Assembly (NCBI RefSeq): GCF_040412425.1
Contig: NC_089767.1
Coordinates: 2,344,469 to 2,408,468, forward strand
Reading direction: 5' to 3'
Length of the DNA stretch: 64,000 bases
Source: Macrobrachium rosenbergii
Taxonomy: Eukaryota > Arthropoda > Malacostraca > Decapoda > Palaemonidae
Shown here: one piece after another, positions 1-13,910 of the stretch
How positions within the stretch are numbered: position 1 is the first letter of the stretch
How the letters are laid out: each line of letters begins with the position of its first letter
Program-made: the position numbers and the translations under genes
The notes under the pieces: model-generated
Databases searched by the model: none
Seen by the model: the letters and a program-made list of their open reading frames with translations, nothing else
Told to the model about the DNA's origin: nothing

Positions 1-180
1 TGTAATTTTAGCTAAATATGACTTAGGTTTTAGGTTTTTATATGAGTTAAGGCGGTTTTGACAAAAGTTGAACCTACAATAAGTATAATGAATCTACAAG
101 GTATTGTTACAACGGTGAGGTTTCATCGTTTGAGAAAATCTCTTGCCTCTTTCATTCTACCTCTCTTTCTCTCAGGACGA
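1..180. other. unassigned flank, AT-rich
   Basis: No open frame, repeat unit or motif that I recognise. It ends in a short pyrimidine-rich stretch leading into the GA minisatellite. Confidence 0.4.
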
Positions 181-229
181 GAGAAAGAGAGAGAGAACTG
201 TACTAGAACTGGATAGAAATTTCTCTAAA

Positions 230-299
<70 letters not shown>

Positions 300-330
300 T
301 GTACTAGAGCTGGATAGAAATTTCTCTAAA

Positions 331-395
<65 letters not shown>

Positions 396-443
396 TCTAC
401 TAGAGCTGGATAGAAATTTTCTAAAATATTATAGAGAGAAATT

Positions 444-479
<36 letters not shown>

Positions 480-535
480 AAATGAGAGATAACTGTACTA
501 GAGCTGGATATAAATTTCTCTAAAATATGTTATTG
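181..535. repeat. GA-rich minisatellite, four units
   Basis: A spacer of about 40 bases containing AACTGTACTAGA, CTGGATA and AAATTTCTCTAAAATA occurs four times, beginning near 196, 297, 393 and 491. The spacers are separated by pure (GA)n runs of different length, so the period is about 96-101 bases. The apparent RERERE reading frame is a translation artefact of (GA)n. Confidence 0.9.
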
Positions 536-611
536 AATTTCACAATGTTTATAATAATTCATCAATTTAAGAGAGTACAAGAAAATTCAATCTTGTCATC
601 CGGGTCTATCT

Positions 612-875
612 AAAAGGCCAAGAAGGTACCATACCAAAAGCCAAGCACTGAGACCTATGAGGTCATTCAGTGATGAAACGGTAATTGACAGTAAGAAGGT
701 TTGGAAGGTGTAACAGGAGGAAAGCCTCGCAGTTGCATTATGAATTAATTGTTAGGAGGGTGGAAAGTCAGATGGAAGAAACAGAATATGAAAGGAGTTA
801 CAGTAAAAGGAACGAAAGGGGTTGCAGCTAAGGGCCGAAGGCACGCTGCAGGGAACCTTAAGTAATGCCTATATC
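612..875 (+). repeat. dispersed repeat family R1, copy 1
   Basis: Shares, in the same order, the blocks CCAAGCACTG, GACCTATGAGGTCATTCAG, CCTCGCAGTTGCA, GGGTGGAAAGT, GATGGAAGAAA, GGTTGCAGCTA and GAAGGCACGCTGCA with copies near 5979 and 7327. I know this family as an abundant decapod interspersed repeat. I see no coding content and no clear tRNA box, so I do not call it a SINE. Confidence 0.85.
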
Positions 876-1469
876 AAATATCAATACATACAACTAGGGG
901 AAACCCACACCCAAGTTCAGCTTACTTCAATTCCCTTGTCACAATTAATATAAAACTTCACTCATCAACAAATATTTTTCTCATTAACCATTATTCAATA
1001 CCTAAAAAGCCGCAAAATACAGGCAAACTTTTTTCTGTTCTCGATAAAATCAAATCTCCAATGGACTCTAAACAACGCAAAGTTCAGGGAGTTTATCATT
1101 CATCTCTCTGACTGGCAAACGGTAACTACCATTAGTTTCACGATATTCCAATCATGAGTCGGTGCTTGACCGTGAGGACCCGGCTGTCTGACCTGAGGAC
1201 CCAGGTGCAGCAGCATCCTCGCAAGACCTCCTAGGAGAGCATGCAGTGGCCCCTGTAACTTTCTCAATTGGCATAACTTGCAGGATATTCCTCGAAGGTT
1301 CAAGGATAAGATGGTATAACAAAAATGTGGCTCATGGCATTCTCGAACGCGATGCACCTTATTCTGCTGACAAATGGAAAGCATTCACACACGAATATAC
1401 ACTTATTTAATTCATCAATCATGCTTGAAGCTAACCTACAATTTTACTTTATATGTATACATTCACACA
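876..1469. other. unassigned
   Basis: A small minus-strand open frame near 1100-1384 has no recognisable domain. I see nothing else that I can name. Confidence 0.4.
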
Positions 1470-1592
<123 letters not shown>

Positions 1593-1599
1593 GGAAATG

Positions 1600-1780
1600 A
1601 ACACATGGGAACGTGGTTTCCAGAAATAAATTTCTGACTCATGTAGGGACCGAACCCTCGTCTTTCGAATGAGAGTCCAGGGCACTAGCAATTCGTCCTG
1701 TGTGGACGAATTGCTAACACCCTGGACTTTCACCCATGAGGCCGGGGTTTGGTCCTGATGTTAGTCAGAAATTTACTTAT
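1600..1780. repeat. palindromic tRNA-like repeat
   Basis: A near-palindrome centred near 1702 pairs GAGTCCAGGGCACTAGCAAT with ATTGCTAACACCCTGGACTT around the centre GTCCTGTGTGGAC. On the minus strand the left half carries GAGGGTTCGGTCCCT, close to a pol III B-box. The right half carries GGGGTTTGGTCCTGA on the plus strand. This suggests two head-to-head tRNA-derived repeat fragments, but no full tRNA fold is present, so it is not a tRNA gene. Confidence 0.6.
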
Positions 1781-1787
1781 ATAATAT

Positions 1788-2640
1788 ATATTGTCACAAA
1801 GTGTTCCAAGTACCTGGTTATTACACAACTAATCACACAATTCAAAAATATACCTCACTTCAGCCAGATACCTGAACTCTCATAACAATAAAAATTACGA
1901 CTGAGTACTCTAAAGGTAACAGTGATCCCTTAAAAAGCTTATTAATCACGTGAAAAATCAGACTAAGTTTATCAAAACAAGCGTGAGGTATCAACAATTA
2001 AACAAGAAATATACATAAGTAAAAGGGCATCACTCCATCAAACAACTTTAACTGTATTCTCGTCTTAATTCACTTCAGCAAAACTAAGGAAACAAAACAT
2101 GTTTATCACTTTGCCTTACGCACACAACTAATCCCATTCACTGGTGGTTAACAAATAAAACAGTTTTAAAAATTTTAAATAAAAAAATTTATTTTTAAAT
2201 TCAAAATTTATAACGGCAACTCACAATCTGAAAAAATTTACTGTTATTTGAAAACAACATAAAATCTAATTAATTCTTCAGTTAAATTACAAAGGTTAAT
2301 CTTTCAAGAAATTAAATCAATCAAGCAAAATTTAAACTATCAAGAATTACTCAAGATTTGAAAAGAAAATCTTAGTAAGTGAAAAAATTAAATCAGTATG
2401 CAATGTTAAATTATCAAGAAATATTTAAAATGCTAAAGAAATAAATGTGAAATCACCATTATATAAAATATGAAAAATTAAGAGATTGCAAACACAAGAA
2501 CACAAAAATACACAAAAGATTTATCAAAAACAATTTCACTAAGACAAAAATCCCTTAATATACATTATTATACCATGGTAATGGTATAATATTCACTTTA
2601 CCTTACACAAGCTTGTGAAAACTTTCACGAAATCTACTCC
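1788..2640 (+). repeat. long inverted repeat, left arm
   Basis: Reads in the opposite sense to 4700-5640. Matching landmarks in order are CAAGTACCTGGTTATTACAC, CTCACTTCAGCCAGATACCT, CTCTAAAGGTAACAGTGATC, GGGCATCACTCCATCAAACA, TTCACTGGTGG, and ACCATGGTAA followed by ACTTTACCTTA. The arms are clearly diverged, with small indels. It may be two LTR-like copies of one element in opposite orientation; no coding sequence lies in either arm. Confidence 0.85.
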
Positions 2641-2782
2641 AAATGTAGCTGCTCGAGATTCACAAAACACACTTTTGATAGGCGCCGTTATGAATATATA
2701 CACTTTTTGCTATCAGATCTCAAAAGCTAAGATTAATATCATTGACCACAAAAATATTTTACGTTAACAACTTCTCTCTTTT

Positions 2783-2817
<35 letters not shown>

Positions 2818-3509
2818 CACACGAACGGTCTCTGAAATCGGAATGAGCAAATTTTTAGTATTCCAGCTACAAGTAAAACAATCAGATGACGTCATTATTA
2901 AGACATTTTGGGAACGAGATACAACAGAAAACGCTAGAAAAGGAAGATGACATCAATTCCAGAGCAAAGCGTTTTGAACTGCAATCTTACAAAACATGAC
3001 GTAATCGGTCAAGACATGTGCTTTTACTCTTAAAAAGGAGTACGTGGCTTGAACAGAAAACCGTATGGGACGCAATCAGAACAATACATGATCAGAGCAA
3101 TGTAATCTTAAACATGACACAATTGCCATGTGCTTCGGTGCAATAACTTGTTTGTATTTCTCACGTCTTTACCAGAAAATCGTATGGGACAAAGCTTTTA
3201 TCGAAATCTTAACACGACTCGACTCTTGTCTCTCGCTTGTCAACATGCAAATCTAACAGGAAGCAAGCACCCGTCTCAACTTAAAACAAAGCAATTTCGA
3301 CAACAGCTACAACATCTGGTCTAACTCTCTCTCCCGCTACTACGCCATTATTAAGAAAGATATTAATTCTAAATTACGTTCTTAAGTTATCTAAATCACT
3401 AACTCTTTTGAGATCTGACATTACAAAGACATTCATATATAACTAATACTAGTATACAGAATACACGACAACTAAAACAGTAAATATACATATTTCCCAG
3501 CAATATGAA

Positions 3510-3510
<1 letters not shown>
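2641..3510. other. interior of inverted-repeat structure; possible TIR element
   Basis: Contains a (GA)n run near 2785-2815. Near 2712 CAGATCTCAAAAG is followed by ATTAATATC, and the same words return inverted near 3405-3420. This hints at a non-autonomous element of about 0.7 kb, but no target-site duplication is evident. A small plus-strand open frame at 3130-3324 has no recognisable domain. Confidence 0.35.
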
Positions 3511-3815
<305 letters not shown>

Positions 3816-3820
<5 letters not shown>

Positions 3821-4699
3821 ATGATATGTCTTATGTTATGTGTGTATTCTATAAAAGTAATATGTTTTCTGTATTTTCAGATGTATTTTCTTTTATATTT
3901 CTCATGTGTTGTGAAATATAATGAGATGATTTTATAGTATGTATGTTTTTGTGCAATGCTTATATATTTTCTCTTGTGGCTGTCATATACTGACTGTAAT
4001 AACTGTAATAGTGTTTATGGGAGATGCTAAATGTCAGATTTTACAAGGGTTGGCTGGTTGTGTGATAAGCTAAGATGTGTCTTCCTGTAGGCATTGTGTA
4101 CACACTGAATGTTTAATCAGGTGGGTGACCACAGGAAATGCTGCATACGAGAGAGACTCTAAAAGCCACTTATATTGTCAGTTAAAGGGAGATGGGATGA
4201 CAAGTTTGATAACCATGACCAGTTTAAAAGTTTATTGTTTACACAAGTGTTAAGACAGGAAACTGTCAATCATTCAGATAAGAGGCAGGCCTGTGTAGTT
4301 CTCTGAGCCAGAGAATAATTTTCCTATCTTTTTTCCCCTCTTCAGGGGAAGAAACTGTGATTTTTCCTTTCTTTCCCAGGGAAGAAATTCAGTTTATTCC
4401 TGTTTCTTCCAGGGTGACCACTTTATACAAATGCCTAACTGGCAACCGCCAGGTTTAACCTCATAGAAGAATTTTGCTAATACCAGTTAGTTCAGATAGA
4501 GGTTTGGTAAAGACAGGGTGCTCTCTCTCTCTCTTTCTCATCCCTCTTCATGTAGAAGAGTGTAAGATTGTAGTCACTCTCCCAAACACATAAGTTTTGG
4601 AAACTCAATAATATTTAATGCTCCCTTGGTGGAATCTGATATAAGAGAGAGTTTACAGTAACAGGCCTTGGTAAAGGTGTTACTGCTACCACAAAAAGG
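3816..4699. other. unassigned, between TA array and right inverted arm
   Basis: AT-rich with short direct echoes near 4785-4810 (AAAAGGGTGGATGTAAT twice). No gene recognised. Confidence 0.4.
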
Positions 4700-5754
<1,055 letters not shown>

Positions 5755-5978
5755 AGCCATTCACCTTCAACATTAAATAAGACAAGTTACTGTCACATTC
5801 CTACTTTAATAAATGAAATTTGGATGCATCTCATGTGTACAAAATTTCCACATTTGCTGTTTTATACACTTACTCAAAGGCCCTCAACAGTGCAATGACC
5901 CTCCTACACACACTGCACCATTTCCCCCATTCTGTACGAAATTTCTCGCTTCCTGAACCTTATATTTCAGCAGCTCTT

Positions 5979-6284
5979 GAACTGAATATAGAATTTTGGC
6001 CAAAGGCAGGCACAGGGACCTATGAGGTCATCCAGCGCTGAAACGTAAACTGACAGGAGAAAGTTTGAAAGGTGTAACAGGAGAAAAACCTTGCAGTTGC
6101 ACTGTGAATCAGTTGTTAGGAGAGGGTTGAAAGTAAGATGGAGGAAAGAGAATATGAATGGAGGTACAGTAAAAGGAGTGAAAGGGTTTGCAGCTAGGGC
6201 CGAAGGCACGCTGCAAAAGAACCTTAAGTAATGCCTACAGTGCACCCCATGAGGTACACTGATGGCACTAACCCCCTACGGGGT
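5979..6284 (+). repeat. dispersed repeat family R1, copy 2
   Basis: Same ordered blocks as the copy near 612. It extends further at the 3' side, through CTTAAGTAATGCCTACAGTG and GAGGTACACTGATGGCACTA to CCCCTACGGGG, so it is the most complete copy in the window. Confidence 0.85.
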
Positions 6285-7326
6285 TCAATTACACCATTTA
6301 TCCAGCTTTCTAGGTCTTCCTCGCCCCTCGTTCCTCCTGACAAATTATACACCACTTTCAGTAATCCATTACCTTCCATTCCTTACCTTCCATTCCTTCC
6401 TCATTCCAGACAATCTAAAAAACACCATGATACATGTTCTCATCCACACTAACAACTGCTGTATCTCTCCCAACTTCTCACCATTTTAGTCCTTCTAACA
6501 TACCCTATGTACTTAGCACACAATAATTAATCATCTCAGCAGCTACAACCTTTTGGTTTTCATTTAAACGAAAGATGACCCCGCAATCCCATCATGCATT
6601 TTAACTTTTTATCTGCTGAAACTCCAACTCTTTCCAGATCATTTTCAAACACCATCCTGCCTCACTGGTTCGCCTGTTCCGTGACTGACATCTTTTCACT
6701 TCCTCCCATCATCTGATATACTCACTCCTCAATACCTTTATGAATAGGCCATTTCCATTTTTCGTCCGTGAATATTAACATTTGATGCTTCATCTTCCTG
6801 GTGCCCATTTGCACTCAAAATCTTATTCTTTTTTTTGCATTTGCTCTGAACTTTCTCTCATCCAGCAAATGCTTCCATCTGTCATTTTATACACCATCTA
6901 TTTTTTCTGTGACCACTTGCATCACTCCCTCAATAAAGATATTTAGTAACCAAGAAATTTAACGTGTCTCATAATTGTCCTCCTAATTTTACCTCCATTC
7001 TCATCATAAAAACATCTAATTGCTCTAAAAACTACATTCTACACTACATATCCTCAGCACCTTTAAAAACGGCTTTTAAAAATTAGGTTGTAAGCACTGA
7101 TGAGGTTGAATCTTTCAAATACTTAGGAAGGGAAAGACACAGACAGGAGTCCAGAGTAAGCCCAAATTTACTCCCAGAAATAGACCTGCTTTGATAGGGC
7201 GTGTGGACGGAAAACTAGTGGTAGGTAACTCTAGTGATGCATGTGACTGTTTGCACTTTGTGACTGGCTGCCAAAGCTGGTGGCTAGACCAGATTTTGGC
7301 AACAAAGCTTTTAAAGCTTTATAGGG
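6285..7326. other. unassigned, pyrimidine-rich; small LINE scrap
   Basis: Mostly C/T-rich sequence with no convincing coding frame. Around 7092-7125 the plus strand encodes VESFKYLGR, a match to the thumb region after the reverse transcriptase of CR1/L2-type LINEs, similar to the larger relic near 47100. This is a fragment only. Confidence 0.4.
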
Positions 7327-7597
7327 TTGAAATGAATTGAATATAGAATTTAGGCCAAAGGCCAAGCACTGGGACCTATAAGGTCATTCAGTGCTGAAAC
7401 GGAAATTGACAGTCAGTAAGAAGGTTTGAAAGGCGGAACAGCAGGAAAACCTCGCAGTTGCACTATGAATCAATTGTTAGGAGAGGGTGGAAAGTAAGAT
7501 GGAAGAAAGCGAATATGAAAGGAGGTACAGTACAAGAAATGAAAGGGGTTGCAGCTAGGGGCTGAAGGCACGCTGCAAAGAACCATAAGTAAAGTCA
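7327..7597 (+). repeat. dispersed repeat family R1, copy 3
   Basis: Carries the same ordered blocks as the copies near 612 and 5979, starting at GAATTGAATATAGAATTTAG and ending shortly after GGCACGCTGCAAAGAACC. Confidence 0.85.
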
Positions 7598-7925
7598 AAG
7601 CTTTATAAGGCTTCCCTCTTCAAATGAGGAAAACACAGTACAAGTTATTACAGATGATAAGCTGCTGACTAAATTACAAATGATACATGCATTTTAAAAA
7701 TATCTTGAATTATAATAAAACATGCAACTGTTCGATATCATTACTAGGTTGGTGCCTTTCAGGGTGTAGAAAGTTGTCATTGATAAGAATATTGAAAAAA
7801 AATTAATATAGAACATTATAACTGCATTTGCAAATCCAAGATATAAAGTATGCCTTTCAGGATGGTCATGAGGCACTAGGTGGCTATTTATGAGAATGAT
7901 TTTGTCATAAATCAAGTTTTTGTGC
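7598..7925. other. unassigned
   Basis: AT-rich, no recognised feature; it lies directly before the Gypsy relic. Confidence 0.4.
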
Positions 7926-10020
7926 AGATTGGACTTGATGTCTGAACTTGGATAGGGTGACAGGGGGCCTTATTGACTTCTCTGTGGAGTTGGAGCTTGA
8001 ATGCTTCATTTTTACATTCAAGACATTAGTGAAGGCTTGTAGGTACTGCACTGTTAAGGGGGAGGTGGAATTCTCCTGGCACAATGAGTGTTTTGCCTAA
8101 TACAATTACAATGGGAGAGGCATTGATTTCTTTCTCTGGAACAGTGTGGAGGCTGAGGAGGCACTTGATGCATTGTTTAGACCACATTTTCATGTCCATG
8201 AAAAATAAATTTTTGTGCTAGTAATTTGGCAGTTGTTCTTCTGGAGTGGTGGGAGAGTTCATGGATGAAGTAAAATATCTTCCTCTGAAGAGTAGCTGGT
8301 AAAAGGGGGTCAGGGTAACCGGTGCTGTGTTGCAGAGGATGGTACATCCTGTGCTGCCAAAGTGGATGTCTTACCACTGTACATTTGTTATGGAGACATG
8401 ATAGGCTCTGGTTTTGTGGTCTCAGAGTTGGGCATTGGTCAGCTCACCATATTTTATCCTCAACTGTACTCAACTGATTTTTACTCTGGATAGAGTGTCT
8501 GCCACTGGGTTTTTCCTCCCAAGTATATGGCTTATGGTGCACCTGAATTCGCCAATGGTTGAGAGCTGGCACTGTTCACAGGTGGTATATGCATTTTGGT
8601 TTTTGGTAAGGGCATGTCAGAGAGGTTGGTGGTCTATATGGATAATATGGATAGTAAGTGCTCAAAGTGTTGGGTACTTAGGTGAACAGCAAGTTCTCTA
8701 TCGAAGTGCTGTACTTTCTGTCAGCTGGGTTTAATTTTCTTCTGGAGAATTTGGGGGACTGAGGCTTCCCATTGACTGTTTGTTCTACCACAACACCAGG
8801 GGCACTGTTACTGGCGTCTAAAGCTGAAGTGAGTTTGGCCTGTGGAATGGGGAATGCCAGAGCCGGAGTGGTAGCAGTTGCCAGGGCATTCTTGGTGGCT
8901 TTGAATATGCCTTATTGGGCAGTGCCACAACTTGGAGTCTTGGTGTTTCTGCCGACGGTGTCAAAGATTGGTGAAATTGGTGGCAGTAGTTAACCATTCC
9001 TGTGAATTCCTGGATGCCTTTTATGGTAGATTACAAGGGGTATTTTTGACAGCAGATGTCTTGGAGAGGTGTGGGTGGATGCTATTTGTTACGACTTGAT
9101 GACCAGGAATTCAATGTTGGAGGCCCCAATAACACGTCTGTTGGGACAGACTACCAAACTGTTATCACAGAATAGGGGATGGACACCTCTGATGTGCTTC
9201 TGTTGAACTTCTGGATTCTTGGAAAAGATGGGGATGTCACTGATACAGAATGGGAAGGTCACCAAGAATGTTGTCCATCAGCCTCTAAAACATATTCCCT
9301 GAACTAAAGAGGAAGTAGGTCCCAAGGGCGTGATGATTGCTGTTTTCAGGACACAGTCTTGGTGGACCAGGATCAGGTTGAACTTGGAGAAGATTCACGT
9401 CCAGTGGAGGGTGGTGATGTTTACCTTGTTGGCGAGTGGGTAGCAATCAGGTTCTGTTTGAAGATTAAGTTGCCTGTAGTCTCCATGGAGTGCCAGGACC
9501 CAGCTGTTTTCTTCTAGCAAATGCCTATGAATTCCATTTTACTGAAGGCTTTTTATGTAGCAATAAGTTATTCCTGGGACAGATGATGAAATTTTGAGTA
9601 GAGAATGGGGGCCCTTTCATTTTTATGTGGTGGTATATGCTGTGCTTTTCTGGGATCCTGGGAGTCTGTCTGAGTTCTGGCCTGAAGACATCTGGAAACT
9701 CCCACTGAAGAGATGAACAGATGATTGAGACCTGTGGTGAGTGCTGTTGTCTAGAGTGAGACTAGGTCCAAAGAGTTGTGATAAGCAACATATACCCGCA
9801 GGCTGAAGAGTCCGAGGAAGTTGGCACCGAGCAAGGGATTAGGGACATCGGCAACAATAAACCCCAATGGGTAGCAAAATCTGTTACAAAGTTATTTGTC
9901 TCATCATGGTCCCTCGTGTAACGGACTGGTGGAACGTTTCTAACGTCGTAAATAGAAATTCCAATCTGCTTTGTAACAGAATACCATGTCATATCAATGT
10001 GCTTCAGGTGCTGGACTATG
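7926..10020 (-). pseudogene. Ty3/Gypsy retrotransposon pol relic
   Basis: Reading the minus strand from about 10000 downward gives the domain order of a Ty3/Gypsy polyprotein. First comes a segment typical of the end of the aspartic protease (ADVPNPLLGANFL, near 9835-9800). Next is the start of reverse transcriptase (HGDYRQLNLQTEPDCYPLAN, near 9490-9430, then KTAIITPLG near 9350). An RNase H segment follows (DASNSAPGVVVEQ, then STFDRELAVHL, near 8820-8690). Last is the integrase zinc-binding region (HELSHHSRRTTAKLL, near 8262-8217, then CIKC one frame over). These blocks lie in several frames with stops, so the element is dead. No LTRs were located, and the ends are approximate. A Ty3/Gypsy origin is well supported by domain order; the family within it is not determined. 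Confidence 0.85.
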
Positions 10021-11534
10021 TTGCAGACATAAATATGATGAAAAACTAGTCACTGCTGAATAGATGGTCGCTTGCATTCCATACAAACCTGTCTAAGGCA
10101 CAGGAAGAACACAAAATTTGTGCTTTTCTTGTCATTGAGGCAATGCACATTGCTATGGGCATTTAAACCACTGACTATTAAATTGGGAACTTGAACATAT
10201 TTTAGTGTTATGGGAAAATTTATTAATAATATTCCTTAGCAGACTGTATATTTCATTACCTGAGTGTAACTTAATTACTGAAACTTGAAAATTAGCATTA
10301 TGTACTGTACTTTTATCATACATAATTTTATGTAAATAAACAGCAGTTACCATGTTATTTATTTGAAGATTCCAGAAAATAGTTGCCTATCAAGGGAACT
10401 GGATTAGTTATATAATGTAAACAGTTCTCTTGACTCATAATCTAGTCGTTAAGGAGATACTGAATTTATCTAAGAAGCTCATTTATCTCTTTACATTCCC
10501 CTGAATTACAGTATACATTTGTCGAATTTATGTGAGAATGATTAGATACTTACGTCTCATAAAAGCAGATATCTTATCATTTATATTATGAATGGTTGTA
10601 TTTTTCTTGTTCTTTGCTGATTTATTTACATTCCCTTCTGGGTTCTATTGTATGAATTCTTTTCTGTAAGTTTATCAAAATATGAATATGCCTCTCTTTA
10701 TAATATATTGGATGTATAACTGATGCACATAACCTTTTTCAGATGACTCACCTCCTTTGCTTCTTTAAGTTAGTGTTTACAAAATTGTGTATTGCACTTA
10801 TTGGATTATTGTTCATTGATATTTCTTATCTTCATCACTCATCATCATGTATGATAACTTTTACTGTTAAAAATTCTGCATCGGAATGGGAATTTGTGCC
10901 CTCTTCTCATAAAAATTACGGTAATTATTCCACATTTCACTCATATTTTCAATTGTTGGTTTCATTTATCTTCTGAAATATGGACTAATTTCACTGTAAT
11001 CATCATATTTTGTTTCATGTTTTTAGGAGTTCCATTTTTCTGGTACAGTAATCTTTTGTTCCTTCAGTCCTGTGTCTTATTTTCTATATTTTTCCTTGGT
11101 CACCCTGTATTAGGTTAGGTAGTGGTACATATGGATTTGGATTCATGGCATTCACTATTTCTTGACACAAGTATATTGTCTTTCTCATTTTCACTGTTTT
11201 GTTTGTTATTCGTATCAAGTCACGATGCCCTTAAACTTTCAGTCTTATTCAGCCTCTCCAATGGCACACCAGGTTTTCTTACCTATATTTTCATTCCTGT
11301 GTTGATATACAATTAATATGTTGGATTTAATATGGTGTTCAAGGTCATAGTTTATTAATCTGGGGTTCTTGCGACTTCAGTCTACGGGATATGTTCTGAT
11401 TTACATACAGCACCCACTTCCTTATTGTAGCATCTTCTATGGTTAAAACCAAATTTGCAACATCTTTTCCACTGTAAGGGTCAGGGATTAGGAAGTCTTA
11501 CTTTTCTATTTTGTCTGAGTATCTTAGCAGATCC
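10021..11534. other. unassigned, AT-rich
   Basis: Several short open frames, for example 10743-10976 and 10894-11118, are rich in F, S and L and show no domain. I treat them as chance frames in T-rich DNA. Confidence 0.4.
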
Positions 11535-11795
11535 TCGACTTATGGTGGGGGATCCGTTCCAGCTCCATGCTGTGGGTCAATTTCTGCCATAAGTTGGTGT
11601 TTTACCATTAGCAGCACCATAACTTGATGTTTGGTGCTGTAACTTGATGTTACATCAAGTTACAGTGCTGTAAACGCTGTTAACTTGATGCTTATTCTTG
11701 CCATTAGTTCCGTAACTTGATGCAACATCAAGTTACGGCCCTGAAAAAGCAAAATAAGATCGAATCCGCCATAAGCTGGTGATGCACTACCATTC
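11535..11795. repeat. small interspersed repeat with paired palindromes
   Basis: The ends resemble pogo/Tigger-like MITE tips: CGACTTATGGTGGGGGATCC on the left and GATCGAATCCGCCATAAGC on the right, in inverted orientation. The core has AACTTGATG four times directly and twice inverted. Two of these form hairpins, at 11637-11665 and 11710-11738. It is non-coding. Confidence 0.6.
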
Positions 11796-13580
11796 AACGG
11801 TATGTTTCATAGCTCAGAGGTCAAATCTTAGCAACTTTTAGCACGCTGTCCTGGATCTTCTTAAATTCATACAGCTGAAGTTCAAGGGATAAGTTTTTGC
11901 CAAGTAGCTCCTCCTCTTCTTGGACTGAGAGAGAATTAGAACTCCTTGGGTGTGGTTCAGCATTTATATCAATACAACTAAATTCTTTGATATTTTGGAA
12001 AATTACAGATTGGTTTTCTGTGGTTGTTTCAATCAACCACATATATATTCTTAGTACTAGGATGCCTATTCTTTTGTGGGACAGCCTATTACCAGGATAT
12101 TTTCTAAATTAGCAGTGTATATCTTTGTCTGATTTTAATGTCAAGATTAAGTAGATTTTTAAAATAAGAACAGTATTTGGTTTAAAATCCTTTATCTCCT
12201 TTTCTTTACTTATTCTGTTCCTTCGGTTGTATGGCCCAAGAATACTGATGATTCAGTTTGTTGGGGAGGTTTTATCTTTGGTCACATTCCTAGTTCATCA
12301 TAAAATAATACTCATAATATGGACACTACATACTTTAATCTAGAATGGCTTCACACTCTTTTGAGGAACAATACTGTACTGCTATTTCCAGTGAATAACT
12401 TTCCTAAGAGACCCACCTGGATATAAATGGTCATGAGTGCATCAAAGTCGAACCAAGCACTGAGGGGAAGGTTTAAGACAATTTTGCCTTGCTTAACCAC
12501 ATTAGCTGCTCAAATTCTACACATAAGGAGGCATGCTGTCCATCCCCACACGCCTTCACTTTCTAAAAGTAATCCAAGTCATATTAACTACTGTGCAAAA
12601 ATGTGATGGCAATAAAGGACAAAACTTCACAGACAGGAAAATGGAATGGCAAAAAAGAAGAGAAAGACTAACTGGTTTGATTTAGGCAGCTACTTATGCC
12701 AACGTAAGTAGTTGCTATCTGATAGTGAGCTTTCTGACTACTGCACTGTACACTAGTCAGTATAAGGGTATTTGGCTGAGCACAATTAAAGTATATTTGT
12801 TAGGGGTGGAACTGGGACATGACAACTGCCTAATATCCAACCCTGTATTAATTTGATTTCTCTAAATACTCAGATGGATCAACATGTACCACCATTTTGG
12901 TTAGAATGGAATTCAGTGTCATAGTCCTTGTCGAAAATTTTACATTGAATCCACTCATAACAGCTGTAGACATGGCCTCTCATTTGTATCTTTATTCCCT
13001 TTGGAGATAGGGGTACATTTATTTTTTGGAATGATTGTTCTGATGCTTTGGACATGAGAATTTATTTGGACAATAACTTTTTAGGTCTATGGCACTCATT
13101 ATCACTGCGAATCGCAAGCTTTCAAGAAGGTGTAGTTTCAAAAATATGGCAGCAGATAAGATGGTGGACAATTCTCCTGCAAAAGCAGTAGTTTCTCTGG
13201 TTGAAGTCCCTATAGAGTATTAAATATTTTATTGGTATTGTGTCATAAAATCTGACATGTTTGATTATTACTCCAATGTCTATAAATCAGCTTATCATAA
13301 AAAAGCAAACACATTTTGCTTCCAACTTATAACGTCTAGCTGGTTTTGTGTACACGTACATTCTTTTAAATGAGGCTTGTATTGGTGTCATTTTGGAAAA
13401 TTCATGCCACACGTAAACCAGACTAAATTTATGGTTTCCCAAGTGATTGAATTGGCATGTTAAGACTTTAGTTTCCAAATTTTGGGTTTTCATCACAAAA
13501 TACACAAAGGCTTTGAAGTAATATACAATACAATCAATGCTTTAGGGCTAATTTAATTTTCTATAAAAGAAAACTATTGT
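11796..13580. other. unassigned
   Basis: No gene or named repeat recognised. Open frames are short and lack domains. Confidence 0.4.
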
Positions 13581-13910
13581 GCTGACTTTTTCTGTCCGTC
13601 CGCACTTTTTTCTGTCTGCCCTCAGATCTTAAAAACTACTGAGGCTAGAGGGCTGCAAATTGGTATGTTGATCATCCACTGCCTTAGTAGTTTTTATTTA
13701 TTTAAGGTTAAAGTTAGCCATAATCATGCTTCTGGCAACGATATAGGATAGGACACCACCGGGCTGTGGTAAAAGTTCCATGGGCTGTGGCCCATACAGC
13801 ATTACGCCAAGACCAACGAAAGATAGATCTATTTTCAGTGGCCTTGATTATATGCCATAGCGGCTGTACAGAAAACTTTATTGCACCGAAGAAACTTTGA
13901 TGCATTTTTT
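13581..13910. repeat. decapod interspersed repeat
   Basis: I recognise this as a repeat common in decapod sequence: TCTGTCCGTCC, CTCAGATCTTAAAAACTACT, GAGGGCTGCAAATTGGTATG, a CACCACCGGGC block, then AAAGATAGATCTATTTTC. It holds a short inversion, AAAAACTACTGAGGC against GCCTTAGTAGTTTTT. Non-coding; the family class is not settled. Confidence 0.7.

Noticed and set aside
181..535. CRISPR-like alternation of conserved unit and spacer
   Set aside because: Spacers are pure (GA)n and the host is an animal; it is a minisatellite.
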